From: an uncultured Pleurocapsa sp.
GTDB lineage: Bacteria > Cyanobacteriota > Cyanobacteriia > Cyanobacteriales > Xenococcaceae
NCBI GenBank assembly: GCA_937884735.1
Contig: CAKZYI010000269.1
Span: 1 to 6,051, forward strand
Length of the DNA stretch: 6,051 nt
Direction of reading: 5' to 3'
Position numbers and translations under genes: made by a program. Below, one piece after another: positions 1 through 5,558 of this stretch; the stretch's first letter is position 1, and every line of letters begins with the position of its first letter. The notes beneath the pieces are model-generated. The model saw only the letters and a list, made by a program, of their open reading frames with translations. It did no database searches and was not told the DNA's origin.

Positions 1-1565
1 AAACCTACTGCGGCTAAAGCTACTCCTGCTATGTTACCAGTGGCTAAGGAAAAGAAGCCCATCGCCCATTTTGCCCAACCTGGGGAGTCGTCATCGGGAT
101 TTTCTGCATCAATTAATATTTTATTACCGATTAGTTTCTCATCAATTTTATTAGTAATTTGTCTATAATTTGCCCCTTGCGATGCTGCACTTTCTGCTAA
201 TTGGAGAAAGGCTAATTCTAGTTCTTTTTCGGCAATTAATTCCCAGCGAGATAGTTTATCTTGTAGATAGCGTTCAAAGGCTTGTTTGAAAGCGCGATTA
301 AATTCTTCTCGCTTATCTTGACGCAGAAAATCTAAAAATTCTAAATTAGGCTGATAGGCAACAAAATCTGTTTCAAAAGTGTCTCCTAGTTTTGATATAT
401 AGTCTTGAAAGGAATTGGCAATGCTTTTAGTAATGCGACCGCGCTTATTGATAATTTCATTACCAAAGTTATGCTTGATTTGCTGTAGCTGTTCAAATTC
501 GGGTTCAACGGAATCTATTTTATTTTTTAAGTTGGCTATATCTTCTTGCAATAAAGGAATACGACGCTGGACATTTTCAGATATGCGATCGCATATTTGT
601 TTGGCTACCAATTGAGCCTGATTAAATTCTGTAGCTGCTCTTTTTTGGGTTAAAAATTTATCTAATTCAGCAGTAAAATTGGCAAATTTGGTATTAGCTA
701 AATCTGCATCACTCTTTTTAAGACGTTGACGTAATGTGTTTAGAGCAGATATTTCAAATACTCGCTCTTGATAGTTATTTTGACAATAAGGCTCAAGATT
801 TGTTTTAAAGACTTGTCGTACTTTATTTTCGGCTATTTCTAATTCTGATCGATTGTCTAGATCGACTAAGCTTTTTCTAATTTCATCCCAACCATTAAGT
901 AAAAAGAACAGAGCTAAACCTCTGTCTTTAAGGTAGTTTTCTAAATAACGACGCTCGTTTAATGTTAGAGGTTGAATTGCCCGTAGAACAAACAATACTG
1001 CTTGGCAATTGTATACATATTCGAGAGAAAGTTTGTTGCGAGCTTCAGTGTCATTTAAACCAGGAGAATCTATTATTTCTATTCCTTGAGCAAGCAAAGG
1101 TAAAGGATATTCAATAACAGCATATTCTACTTCTGGAAAAGCCAACGTATCTTTTTTTTCTAGGTCTTTTGCTTCATCAGCATTGATTGTATATTGTTGT
1201 TTAAAGGCATCTAATTGTAAATACTGTGGCGGGCGATTATCTTTGAAATAGACAATTGCTTTTTTTTCTTCTCCATAACGTAAGATGGTTAATAATGCAG
1301 TACAGGGATTAACATCACTGGGTAATATTCTCTCTCCTAATAGAGCATTTAAAAAGGTACTTTTGCCTCGCTTTAAATCTCCTAGAACTAATAGTCTAAA
1401 AACACCATCTTGTAAATTTTGACTAGTAGCTTGAATGTCTTTAATTTCTTGATCTAACTGTAATTTTAAGCCACTATTGTTGATCGCTTGTTTGATTTGA
1501 TTAAGGCGATCGCTTAACTTAATTCTAGTTTGATATATACGGGATAAGTTTGGTGTAAGGTTCAT
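1..1565 (-). CDS. Bacterial dynamin-like GTPase, copy 1 (partial, C-terminus beyond window)
   Basis: Translating the minus strand from the ATG at 1565 gives an uninterrupted frame of 521 codons that runs off the left edge. An N-terminal helical stretch (about 1-55) precedes a dynamin-type GTPase domain. Visible motifs are the P-loop GDLKRGKST (62-70), the switch-I threonine in NPCTA (T89), DSPG (166-169), and NGWD (224-227) in the G4 position. A long charged helical region follows (about 240-490), rich in Glu, Lys and Gln as in the neck and trunk of these proteins. The last visible residues (about 496-521, GWAKWAMGFFSLATGNIAG...) begin the hydrophobic membrane-binding segment. The family hydrolyses GTP and binds or reshapes membranes; the Nostoc punctiforme BDLP is the structural model. 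About 150-170 residues are probably missing, judged from BDLP (about 690 aa). The protein is clearly paralogous to the gene upstream. No good Shine-Dalgarno precedes the ATG, but no other in-frame start exists nearby. The specific cellular role is unknown. Confidence 0.93.
   Translation of the reverse strand, partial: MNLTPNLSRIYQTRIKLSDRLNQIKQAINNSGLKLQLDQEIKDIQATSQNLQDGVFRLLVLGDLKRGKSTFLNALLGERILPSDVNPCTALLTILRYGEEKKAIVYFKDNRPPQYLQLDAFKQQYTINADEAKDLEKKDTLAFPEVEYAVIEYPLPLLAQGIEIIDSPGLNDTEARNKLSLEYVYNCQAVLFVLRAIQPLTLNERRYLENYLKDRGLALFFLLNGWDEIRKSLVDLDNRSELEIAENKVRQVFKTNLEPYCQNNYQERVFEISALNTLRQRLKKSDADLANTKFANFTAELDKFLTQKRAATEFNQAQLVAKQICDRISENVQRRIPLLQEDIANLKNKIDSVEPEFEQLQQIKHNFGNEIINKRGRITKSIANSFQDYISKLGDTFETDFVAYQPNLEFLDFLRQDKREEFNRAFKQAFERYLQDKLSRWELIAEKELELAFLQLAESAASQGANYRQITNKIDEKLIGNKILIDAENPDDDSPGWAKWAMGFFSLATGNIAGVALAAVG
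585..592. repeat. HIP1 octamer GCGATCGC
   Basis: Copy inside dynamin 1, encoding Cys-Asp-Arg with its neighbouring bases. Confidence 0.9.
1506..1513. repeat. HIP1 octamer GCGATCGC
   Basis: Copy near the 5' end of dynamin 1, covering Ser18-Asp19-Arg20. Confidence 0.9.
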
Positions 1566-1584
1566 TTTAATAAAAAAAATAAAG

Positions 1585-1612
1585 AATAAGTAATGAGTAA
1601 TAAGTAATAAAG
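1585..1612. repeat. Heptanucleotide short tandem repeat
   Basis: Four adjacent 7-base units read aataagt, aatgagt, aataagt and a degenerate aataaag. This resembles the short tandemly repeated heptamers scattered through cyanobacterial intergenic DNA. It lies 20 bp upstream of the start codon of dynamin copy 1, so it would fall in the 5' leader of that gene. Confidence 0.6.
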
Positions 1613-1726
1613 GCACATGGTTAAGGACGCGATGTTTAGCTCGGCATTCGTGATAGAAAAACTACAGTTTTCAACATGTACGGGGTTTATATCTCAGTTG
1701 TAACTTACAAATTTGACGTATGATAA

Positions 1727-1879
1727 TTATTGATTGACCGCTGATTCAATTTCTTGATACAAAGATAAAATACTGCGATCTAAAATCTGCAAACGCTCAA
1801 TTTCTGTAGTGCGGTCGCTTTCAGTTATTTCTTGCTGTTGGATTAAATTTGCTAATTCTGCTTTACGCCCTTTTATATC
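1727..1879 (-). pseudogene. Detached C-terminal coding tail of dynamin copy 2, downstream of an in-frame TAA
   Basis: After the TAA at 1880-1882, the same reading frame stays open for 50 codons and ends with TAA at 1727-1729. The decoded tail begins DIKGRKAELANLIQQQE and ends YQEIESAVNQ. It is a charged, heptad-like helical sequence of the sort that closes cyanobacterial dynamin-like proteins, and it follows the upstream residues (KEVTKRIA) without any frame change. Adding it would give a protein of about 681 aa, close to the roughly 690 aa of the Nostoc BDLP. I therefore read it as the original C-terminus, cut off by a single-codon nonsense change. Resemblance to family C-termini is from memory, not from an alignment. 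Confidence 0.75.
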
Positions 1880-3772
1880 TTAGGCGATTCTTTTCGTGAC
1901 TTCTTTTTTGTATTGGTCGAAACACTCTAATACTGTTTCTTGAATAGTTTGTTTTTGTTCTTGTGCAATTTTTGGTAAATACTGAACAAATTCTTGTTTA
2001 GTCAATCTAATAAACTCTTGACGAGCAAATCCTGTCTGTACTCCTGCTAATCCTAAGCTAACTAAAAGAACGCTATAAGGATTAAGAAAGACTCCTGTAA
2101 AGATGGCGATAAAACGGCTAATCCCAATTACAGATACCCAATTAATTATTACTTGTTTCCAATTGACTCCTACACTGGCTAAAGCAAGTCCGCCAATATT
2201 ACCGCTAGCTAATGCAATACATCCTATTGTCCAGTTTTTCCAATCTAATTCTTGTTCTATTTTTGATTTTTTATCTAAATAAATGGTTTTATAACCGACA
2301 AGTTTTATTTGAATATTACTAATTATTGCTTGATAAGATTTACTGTATTGTTCTAAGCTGCTAAATAATTCTTCTACTGCTTTATCTAAATCCTTTTCTG
2401 CTTTTTGTTCCCAGGTTAATAGCCTATCGGTAAGATAACGTTCAAAACCTGCTTTGAACCCAAGATTAAAGTCTTCTCTTTTAGTAGCATTAAGAAAGCC
2501 CAAAGTATCTAATTGAGGCTGATATTTATCAAAATCAAGCTCAAAAGTATTTTCTAGATTAAGAATATATTCTTCAAAAGAATCGGCAACAACTTTGGCT
2601 TTAGTACGTGCTAATTCTTGAATGCTTTGCTCTAGTTCATATTGAAGTTCTTCTAACTGTACAAAATTAGGAGAAATACTATCAACTTTTTGCTGTATGT
2701 CAACTCTGCTTGTCGATAATAAAGCAATACGTCTAGCTATTGCTGCATTAATATGATTATAAACTTGTTGGGTAATAATGCTTGCTTGTTGAAATTCAGC
2801 TTTATTTCTTTCTTCAATTAAAAAAGTATTCAGACTATTCGTAAATTGATTAAAGCCCGTAGACTCAAGATCGACTGTGGAATTATCAAGGTAGCTTCGT
2901 AGTGCATTTAGAGCCGAAATAGGAAATACACGCTCAAGATAATCTGATTTGTTACTATCAATATATTCAGTTAAATTACTATGGAAATATGCTTGCGATC
3001 GCTTTTGTGCTGCTGTTAATTCTTCTAAGTTTCCAGGCTCTAGCAAACTATTATCAATCTCATCCCAGCCATTAATTAAAAAGAAAACATCCAAACCTCT
3101 ATTTTTAATATAGTTATCTAAATAACGACGTTCAGCTAAAGAAAAAGGCTGTACTGCTCTTAAGATAAATAAAATTGCATTACAGTTATGAATATAGTCG
3201 AGAGATAGCTGATTCCTCGCCGCAGTATCATTTAAACCAGGACTATCTACAATTTCTATACCTAATTCCAATAAAGGCAAAGGATACTCTATTACTGCTT
3301 GCTTAACTTGAGGAAAAGCTAATTTACTCTCGTTTTCTAATTTCTTTGCTTCATCTGGACTAACAGAATATTTTTGTGTGAAAGTATTAAAATCTAATGA
3401 CTCTGGTGCGGTTTTGTCATTGAAATAAACTGTTACTTTCTTCTCTATACCGTAACGTAACACTGTTAAAATAGCAGTGCAGGCATTAACATCTCTTGGC
3501 AATAAATCTTCCCCAATTAAAGCATTGATAACAGTAGATTTACCTCGCTTAACATCTCCCACGACTAATAAACGAAAGATACCTTCTTTTAGTTTTTCAC
3601 TACATTTACTTAGGTCAGCGATCACATTTTTTAATTCTAGCTTTCCCAATTTATTATTCTGAGAATTATCACTATCTTCAATAGAATTAATAATTCTATT
3701 TAAGCGATTAACAATTAAATTTCTAGTTGCTAAAGCCTGCTCTAAATTATTGTTTCCCAACGTATTACTCAT
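1880..3772 (-). CDS. Bacterial dynamin-like GTPase, copy 2 (C-terminally truncated by in-frame stop)
   Basis: This is a 630-aa dynamin-like GTPase paralogous to the adjacent copy 1. From the ATG at 3772 the motifs are the P-loop GDVKRGKST (72-80), switch-I Thr in NACTA (T99), DSPG (176-179) and NGWD (234-237). Long Glu/Lys/Gln-rich helices follow, then a hydrophobic stretch at about 510-579 (IALASGNIGGLALASVGV and a second segment around NPYSVLLVSLGLAG) that should form the membrane-inserting paddle, then a final charged helix. An ATG at 3814 would add 14 residues (MLPKRYENIFVVLV). I prefer 3772 because its N-terminus matches the length and register of copy 1, and because a candidate promoter overlaps the upstream ATG. 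The frame ends at TAA 1880-1882, but 50 further codons stay open beyond it. In BDLP the C-terminal helix belongs to the neck bundle, so the truncated protein may be impaired. The two genes probably form a transcription unit. Confidence 0.92.
   Translation of the reverse strand: MSNTLGNNNLEQALATRNLIVNRLNRIINSIEDSDNSQNNKLGKLELKNVIADLSKCSEKLKEGIFRLLVVGDVKRGKSTVINALIGEDLLPRDVNACTAILTVLRYGIEKKVTVYFNDKTAPESLDFNTFTQKYSVSPDEAKKLENESKLAFPQVKQAVIEYPLPLLELGIEIVDSPGLNDTAARNQLSLDYIHNCNAILFILRAVQPFSLAERRYLDNYIKNRGLDVFFLINGWDEIDNSLLEPGNLEELTAAQKRSQAYFHSNLTEYIDSNKSDYLERVFPISALNALRSYLDNSTVDLESTGFNQFTNSLNTFLIEERNKAEFQQASIITQQVYNHINAAIARRIALLSTSRVDIQQKVDSISPNFVQLEELQYELEQSIQELARTKAKVVADSFEEYILNLENTFELDFDKYQPQLDTLGFLNATKREDFNLGFKAGFERYLTDRLLTWEQKAEKDLDKAVEELFSSLEQYSKSYQAIISNIQIKLVGYKTIYLDKKSKIEQELDWKNWTIGCIALASGNIGGLALASVGVNWKQVIINWVSVIGISRFIAIFTGVFLNPYSVLLVSLGLAGVQTGFARQEFIRLTKQEFVQYLPKIAQEQKQTIQETVLECFDQYKKEVTKRIA
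2995..3002. repeat. HIP1 octamer GCGATCGC
   Basis: Copy inside dynamin 2, read in a different codon phase (Lys-Arg-Ser-Gln) from those in dynamin 1. It is not at the position of either dynamin 1 site, so it arose separately. Confidence 0.9.
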
Positions 3773-3814
3773 AACTAAAACTACAAAAATATTTTCATAT
3801 CTCTTAGGTAACAT

Positions 3815-3843
3815 TTGATACTAAAGTTATGGTGCGATCTCAA
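3815..3843 (-). promoter_or_regulatory. Candidate promoter for the dynamin pair
   Basis: On the minus strand TTGAGA (3838-3843) is followed after exactly 17 bases by TATCAA (3815-3820), matching the sigma-70-type consensus at 5 of 6 and 4 of 6 positions. Transcription would begin near 3808. That is downstream of the first base of the ATG at 3814 and about 36 nt upstream of the ATG at 3772. It therefore favours the shorter protein. In AT-rich DNA such matches arise by chance, so this is suggestive only. Confidence 0.35.
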
Positions 3844-4053
3844 TTTTTAAAAATAATATTTAACCAAAGCTTTAAAATAAATTTATTTGTTTTTTACATA
3901 GCCATCCCCCCTAATATTTATTCTTTAGCCATGACAAGTTAAGGCAAAATATAATTACTAATTAATTAAAACCAATTAACAAACATCACACATCTTTAAC
4001 TTTTAACTTGCCACCAATACCTATTGCCCGTTGCAACTATCCAACGTTGAATT
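3844..4053. other. AT-rich divergent intergenic region with a dispersed inverted repeat
   Basis: This is the core of the 344-bp gap between the divergent dynamin copy 2 and sugar-kinase genes. It is strongly AT-rich and no convincing ORF or RNA gene is visible in either direction. An 8-base inverted repeat is present: CAAGTTAA at 3935-3942 and TTAACTTG at 4003-4010, with 60 bases between the arms. That spacing is too wide for a terminator; the arms could be paired regulator half-sites or chance. Confidence 0.4.
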
Positions 4054-4076
4054 AAACAAGACTGCCTAGTAAGCCT

Positions 4077-4082
4077 TATAAT
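4077..4082 (+). promoter_or_regulatory. Candidate -10 element for the ribokinase-type gene
   Basis: A perfect TATAAT lies 34 bases upstream of the kinase ATG, which would give a leader of roughly 28 nt. The best -35 candidates are poor: TTAAAC at 4052-4057 (19-base spacing) or TTGAAT at 4047-4052 (24-base spacing, too long). The promoter may rely on an activator or be weak. Confidence 0.45.
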
Positions 4083-4116
4083 CAATAAGCATCAAAGATT
4101 CACATATATAAAAAGA

Positions 4117-5046
4117 ATGAGTGTAGTTGTCTTTGGCAGTATCAATCTAGACATAGTGGTAGAAGTACCTCGCTTACCCATAAAAGGAGAAACAATAGTA
4201 GGAAATCGTTTCTTTTCCGCGGCGGGTGGAAAAGCAGCTAATCAAGCAGTTGCGATCGCAAAATTGGGCGTACCAGTAAGTTTAGTTGGTCAAATTGGTG
4301 AAGATAGTTTTGGTCAAACCTTAATCCAAAGTCTGCAAACAGCAGGGGTAAATACTAGTGGAATTACAGTTAATTCCAGTACCTATTCAGGAATTGCTTC
4401 TATTGTGGTAGATGAAATGGGTGCAAACACTATTGCTTGTGCTGCGGGAGCAAATAACTTAGTTCGAGAAAAAGAATTGGAGCAGTTTGAACTCCTATTG
4501 CCTCAAGCGAAAATTGCGCTTTTAGAATTGGGAATACCAATTGCTACGGTTTTGAACGCAGCAAGATTGGCAAAAGCTCATGATTGCTTTTTAATTTTAG
4601 ATCCTGCGCCAGTAATCTCCAATTTTCCTGAAGAATTATATGGCTTAGTAGACTTGATGACACCTAATGAAATAGAAGCAAGTCAGCTAGTTGGTTTTAC
4701 AGTAGACGGTGTAACTACCGCCAGACAAGCTGCATCTTTTTTACACCAAATGGGTGTCAAAAATGTAGTCATTACCTTGGGTAGCCAAGGTGCTTTATAT
4801 AGTAATCCTACTGAAAATTTTTGGGTCAAACCAATTCCTGTTTCGGTAGTAGATACAGTTGCAGCGGGGGACGCTTTCAATGGTGCCTTGACTGCGGGAT
4901 TAGCATCGGGCAAATCTTTGACGGAAGCTTTATCTTGGGGGGCAGTAGGTGGTGCTTTAGCCGTAACAAAAAGCGGCGCGCAAGCTTCTCTTGCCACCAA
5001 AGATTGTTTTCATCAGATGCTTAAGCAACAATTATTGTCACAATAA
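4117..5046 (+). CDS. rbsK: Ribokinase-type PfkB-family sugar kinase
   Basis: The 309-aa product matches the length of E. coli ribokinase and resembles it throughout. Ribokinase phosphorylates D-ribose with ATP to ribose 5-phosphate in the cytosol, feeding the pentose phosphate and nucleotide pathways. Visible motifs are GSINLD (7-12, sugar-binding Asn10 and Asp12), GGKAANQA (37-44), LDPAP (161-165), TPNEIEA (182-188, Mg/phosphate region), TLGSQGA (220-226), and the PfkB signature DTVAAGDAFNG (246-256) with catalytic base Asp252. SGAQAS (286-291) matches the monovalent-cation loop. One departure stands out: the Glu of E. coli QLESP (Glu143, a ribose contact) aligns with Gly139 here (ELGIP), so the true sugar could differ. 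The start fits the family N-terminus; only a weak purine stretch (aaaaga) precedes it. No ribose transporter is adjacent, and the gene seems monocistronic. Confidence 0.9.
   Translation: MSVVVFGSINLDIVVEVPRLPIKGETIVGNRFFSAAGGKAANQAVAIAKLGVPVSLVGQIGEDSFGQTLIQSLQTAGVNTSGITVNSSTYSGIASIVVDEMGANTIACAAGANNLVREKELEQFELLLPQAKIALLELGIPIATVLNAARLAKAHDCFLILDPAPVISNFPEELYGLVDLMTPNEIEASQLVGFTVDGVTTARQAASFLHQMGVKNVVITLGSQGALYSNPTENFWVKPIPVSVVDTVAAGDAFNGALTAGLASGKSLTEALSWGAVGGALAVTKSGAQASLATKDCFHQMLKQQLLSQ
4252..4259. repeat. HIP1 octamer GCGATCGC
   Basis: Copy inside the sugar-kinase gene, encoding Ala-Ile-Ala just after the GGKAANQA motif. Confidence 0.9.
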
Positions 5047-5051
5047 TAAGC

Positions 5052-5076
5052 TAGCAAACGTAGCTAGTATTTGCTA
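5052..5076. terminator. Weak hairpin between convergent genes
   Basis: A 7-base inverted repeat, TAGCAAA (5052-5058) and TTTGCTA (5070-5076), flanks an 11-base loop. It sits between the convergent stops of the kinase and the 38-aa ORF. An alternative stem, CTAGC with GCTAG (5051-5055 and 5063-5067), overlaps it. There is no T tract on either strand, so intrinsic termination is doubtful even though the location suits a shared bidirectional terminator. Confidence 0.25.
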
Positions 5077-5090
5077 CTTACTCCGATTTG

Positions 5091-5207
5091 TTATTGGGAA
5101 ACAAAACCTGTAATCAATAAGGGTAACAAAATAAGTGCCGACACAATTAACAATAGTGTTCCTGCATCTACATTGATTGTGTAGTCATCTTTTGGTGGCT
5201 TGTTCAT
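5091..5207 (-). CDS. Small single-span membrane protein, 38 aa, unknown function
   Basis: The minus-strand ATG at 5207 opens a 38-codon frame ending in TAA at 5091-5093. The product has a hydrophilic N-terminus (MNKPPKDDYTINVDAG) followed by an uninterrupted hydrophobic stretch at about residues 16-36 (TLLLIVSALILLPLLITGF). That is the right length for one transmembrane helix, with a short polar end (VSQ). Lysines 3 and 6 are the only basic residues. No signal-peptidase site is evident. The charge and hydrophobicity pattern is too orderly to be a typical random frame. A TATAAT lies upstream at 5270-5275 (minus). Cyanobacteria encode many proteins of this size as photosystem, cytochrome b6f and NDH-1 subunits, but I do not recognise this one as any of them, so no function is assigned. 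It lies convergent to the kinase gene, with 44 bases between the stops. Confidence 0.55.
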   Translation of the reverse strand: MNKPPKDDYTINVDAGTLLLIVSALILLPLLITGFVSQ

Positions 5208-5393
5208 AACTTTTACCAATTGATAGTTGTGAATTCAGATTATTTTAGCTGTTTGAGTACGATTTTAAAATTATATTTCCCTAGTTGGAAAAGCTGAAAA
5301 TCAAAAACTAATAAACTTTGAACAAAGCCTTACTCCTTGTAGACATCTTTAAGATCGATAATGAGGTATTCCACCGTCAACTCACCCTAAGAA
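5208..5393. promoter_or_regulatory. Intergenic gap with a -10-like box for the small membrane ORF
   Basis: This 186-bp AT-rich gap separates the TIGR03032 gene remnant from the small ORF, both on the minus strand. A minus-strand TATAAT (plus coordinates 5270-5275) would start transcripts near 5263, about 56 nt before the ORF. No recognisable -35 lies 16-18 bases upstream of it; TTGATT (5299-5304) is too far at 23 bases. No hairpin with a T tract that would terminate the upstream gene was found. Confidence 0.3.
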
Positions 5394-5558
5394 TTAATTA
5401 TTATTTGATAGCCTTTCCTGGGGAACATCTGCCAAAGCCTCATCAGGCAAAACATAAGAGCTTGCGATTAATTTTTCATCCCAGTCAATAATTTCTGGAA
5501 AACGAATATTAGGTAAGACTCTTACCGCAAATATTTCTTGTACCGCATCTTCAATCTT
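5394..5558 (-). pseudogene. Detached C-terminal coding tail of the TIGR03032-family gene
   Basis: Beyond the TAG at 5559-5561 the same frame continues for 54 codons to TAA at 5394-5396. It encodes KIEDAVQEIFAVRVLP, then NIRFPEIIDWDEKLIASSYV and LPDEALADVP. These are the motifs I expect at the end of TIGR03032-family proteins (a VQEIF, a VLPxIRFPE and a final LPDEALxDVP). The tail therefore belongs to the upstream gene, and no frameshift separates them. The missing residue is probably a leucine, since relatives read roughly ...GFLRFE..VQEIF; TTG to TAG would be a single-base change. The family comparison is from memory. Confidence 0.8.

Noticed and set aside
415..615. Plus-strand open frame of 66 codons
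   Set aside because: It lies antisense inside dynamin copy 1, with a Ser/Cys/Ile-rich translation typical of a shadow frame and no recognisable motifs.
1658..1671. Possible terminator hairpin AAAAC/GTTTT after dynamin copy 2
   Set aside because: Only five base pairs, four of them A-T, with a 4-base loop; too weak to call despite the adjacent T run on the minus strand.
3477..3662. Plus-strand open frame of 61 codons
   Set aside because: Antisense to the P-loop region of dynamin copy 2; its composition is explained by the opposite strand.
4683..5000. Minus-strand open frame of 105 codons
   Set aside because: Fully antisense to the conserved 3' half of the sugar kinase; Ala/Lys/Pro-rich shadow with no motifs.
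4821..5024. Plus-strand open frame of 67 codons
   Set aside because: An alternative frame of the sugar-kinase gene covering the PfkB signature; the in-phase kinase frame is clearly the coding one.
5316..5327. Inverted repeat CTTTG/CAAAG
   Set aside because: The 2-base loop forces the stem down to about four weak pairs; not a credible terminator or operator.
5361..5390. Short plus-strand frame starting ATGAGG
   Set aside because: Only nine codons, with no ribosome-binding site or other support.
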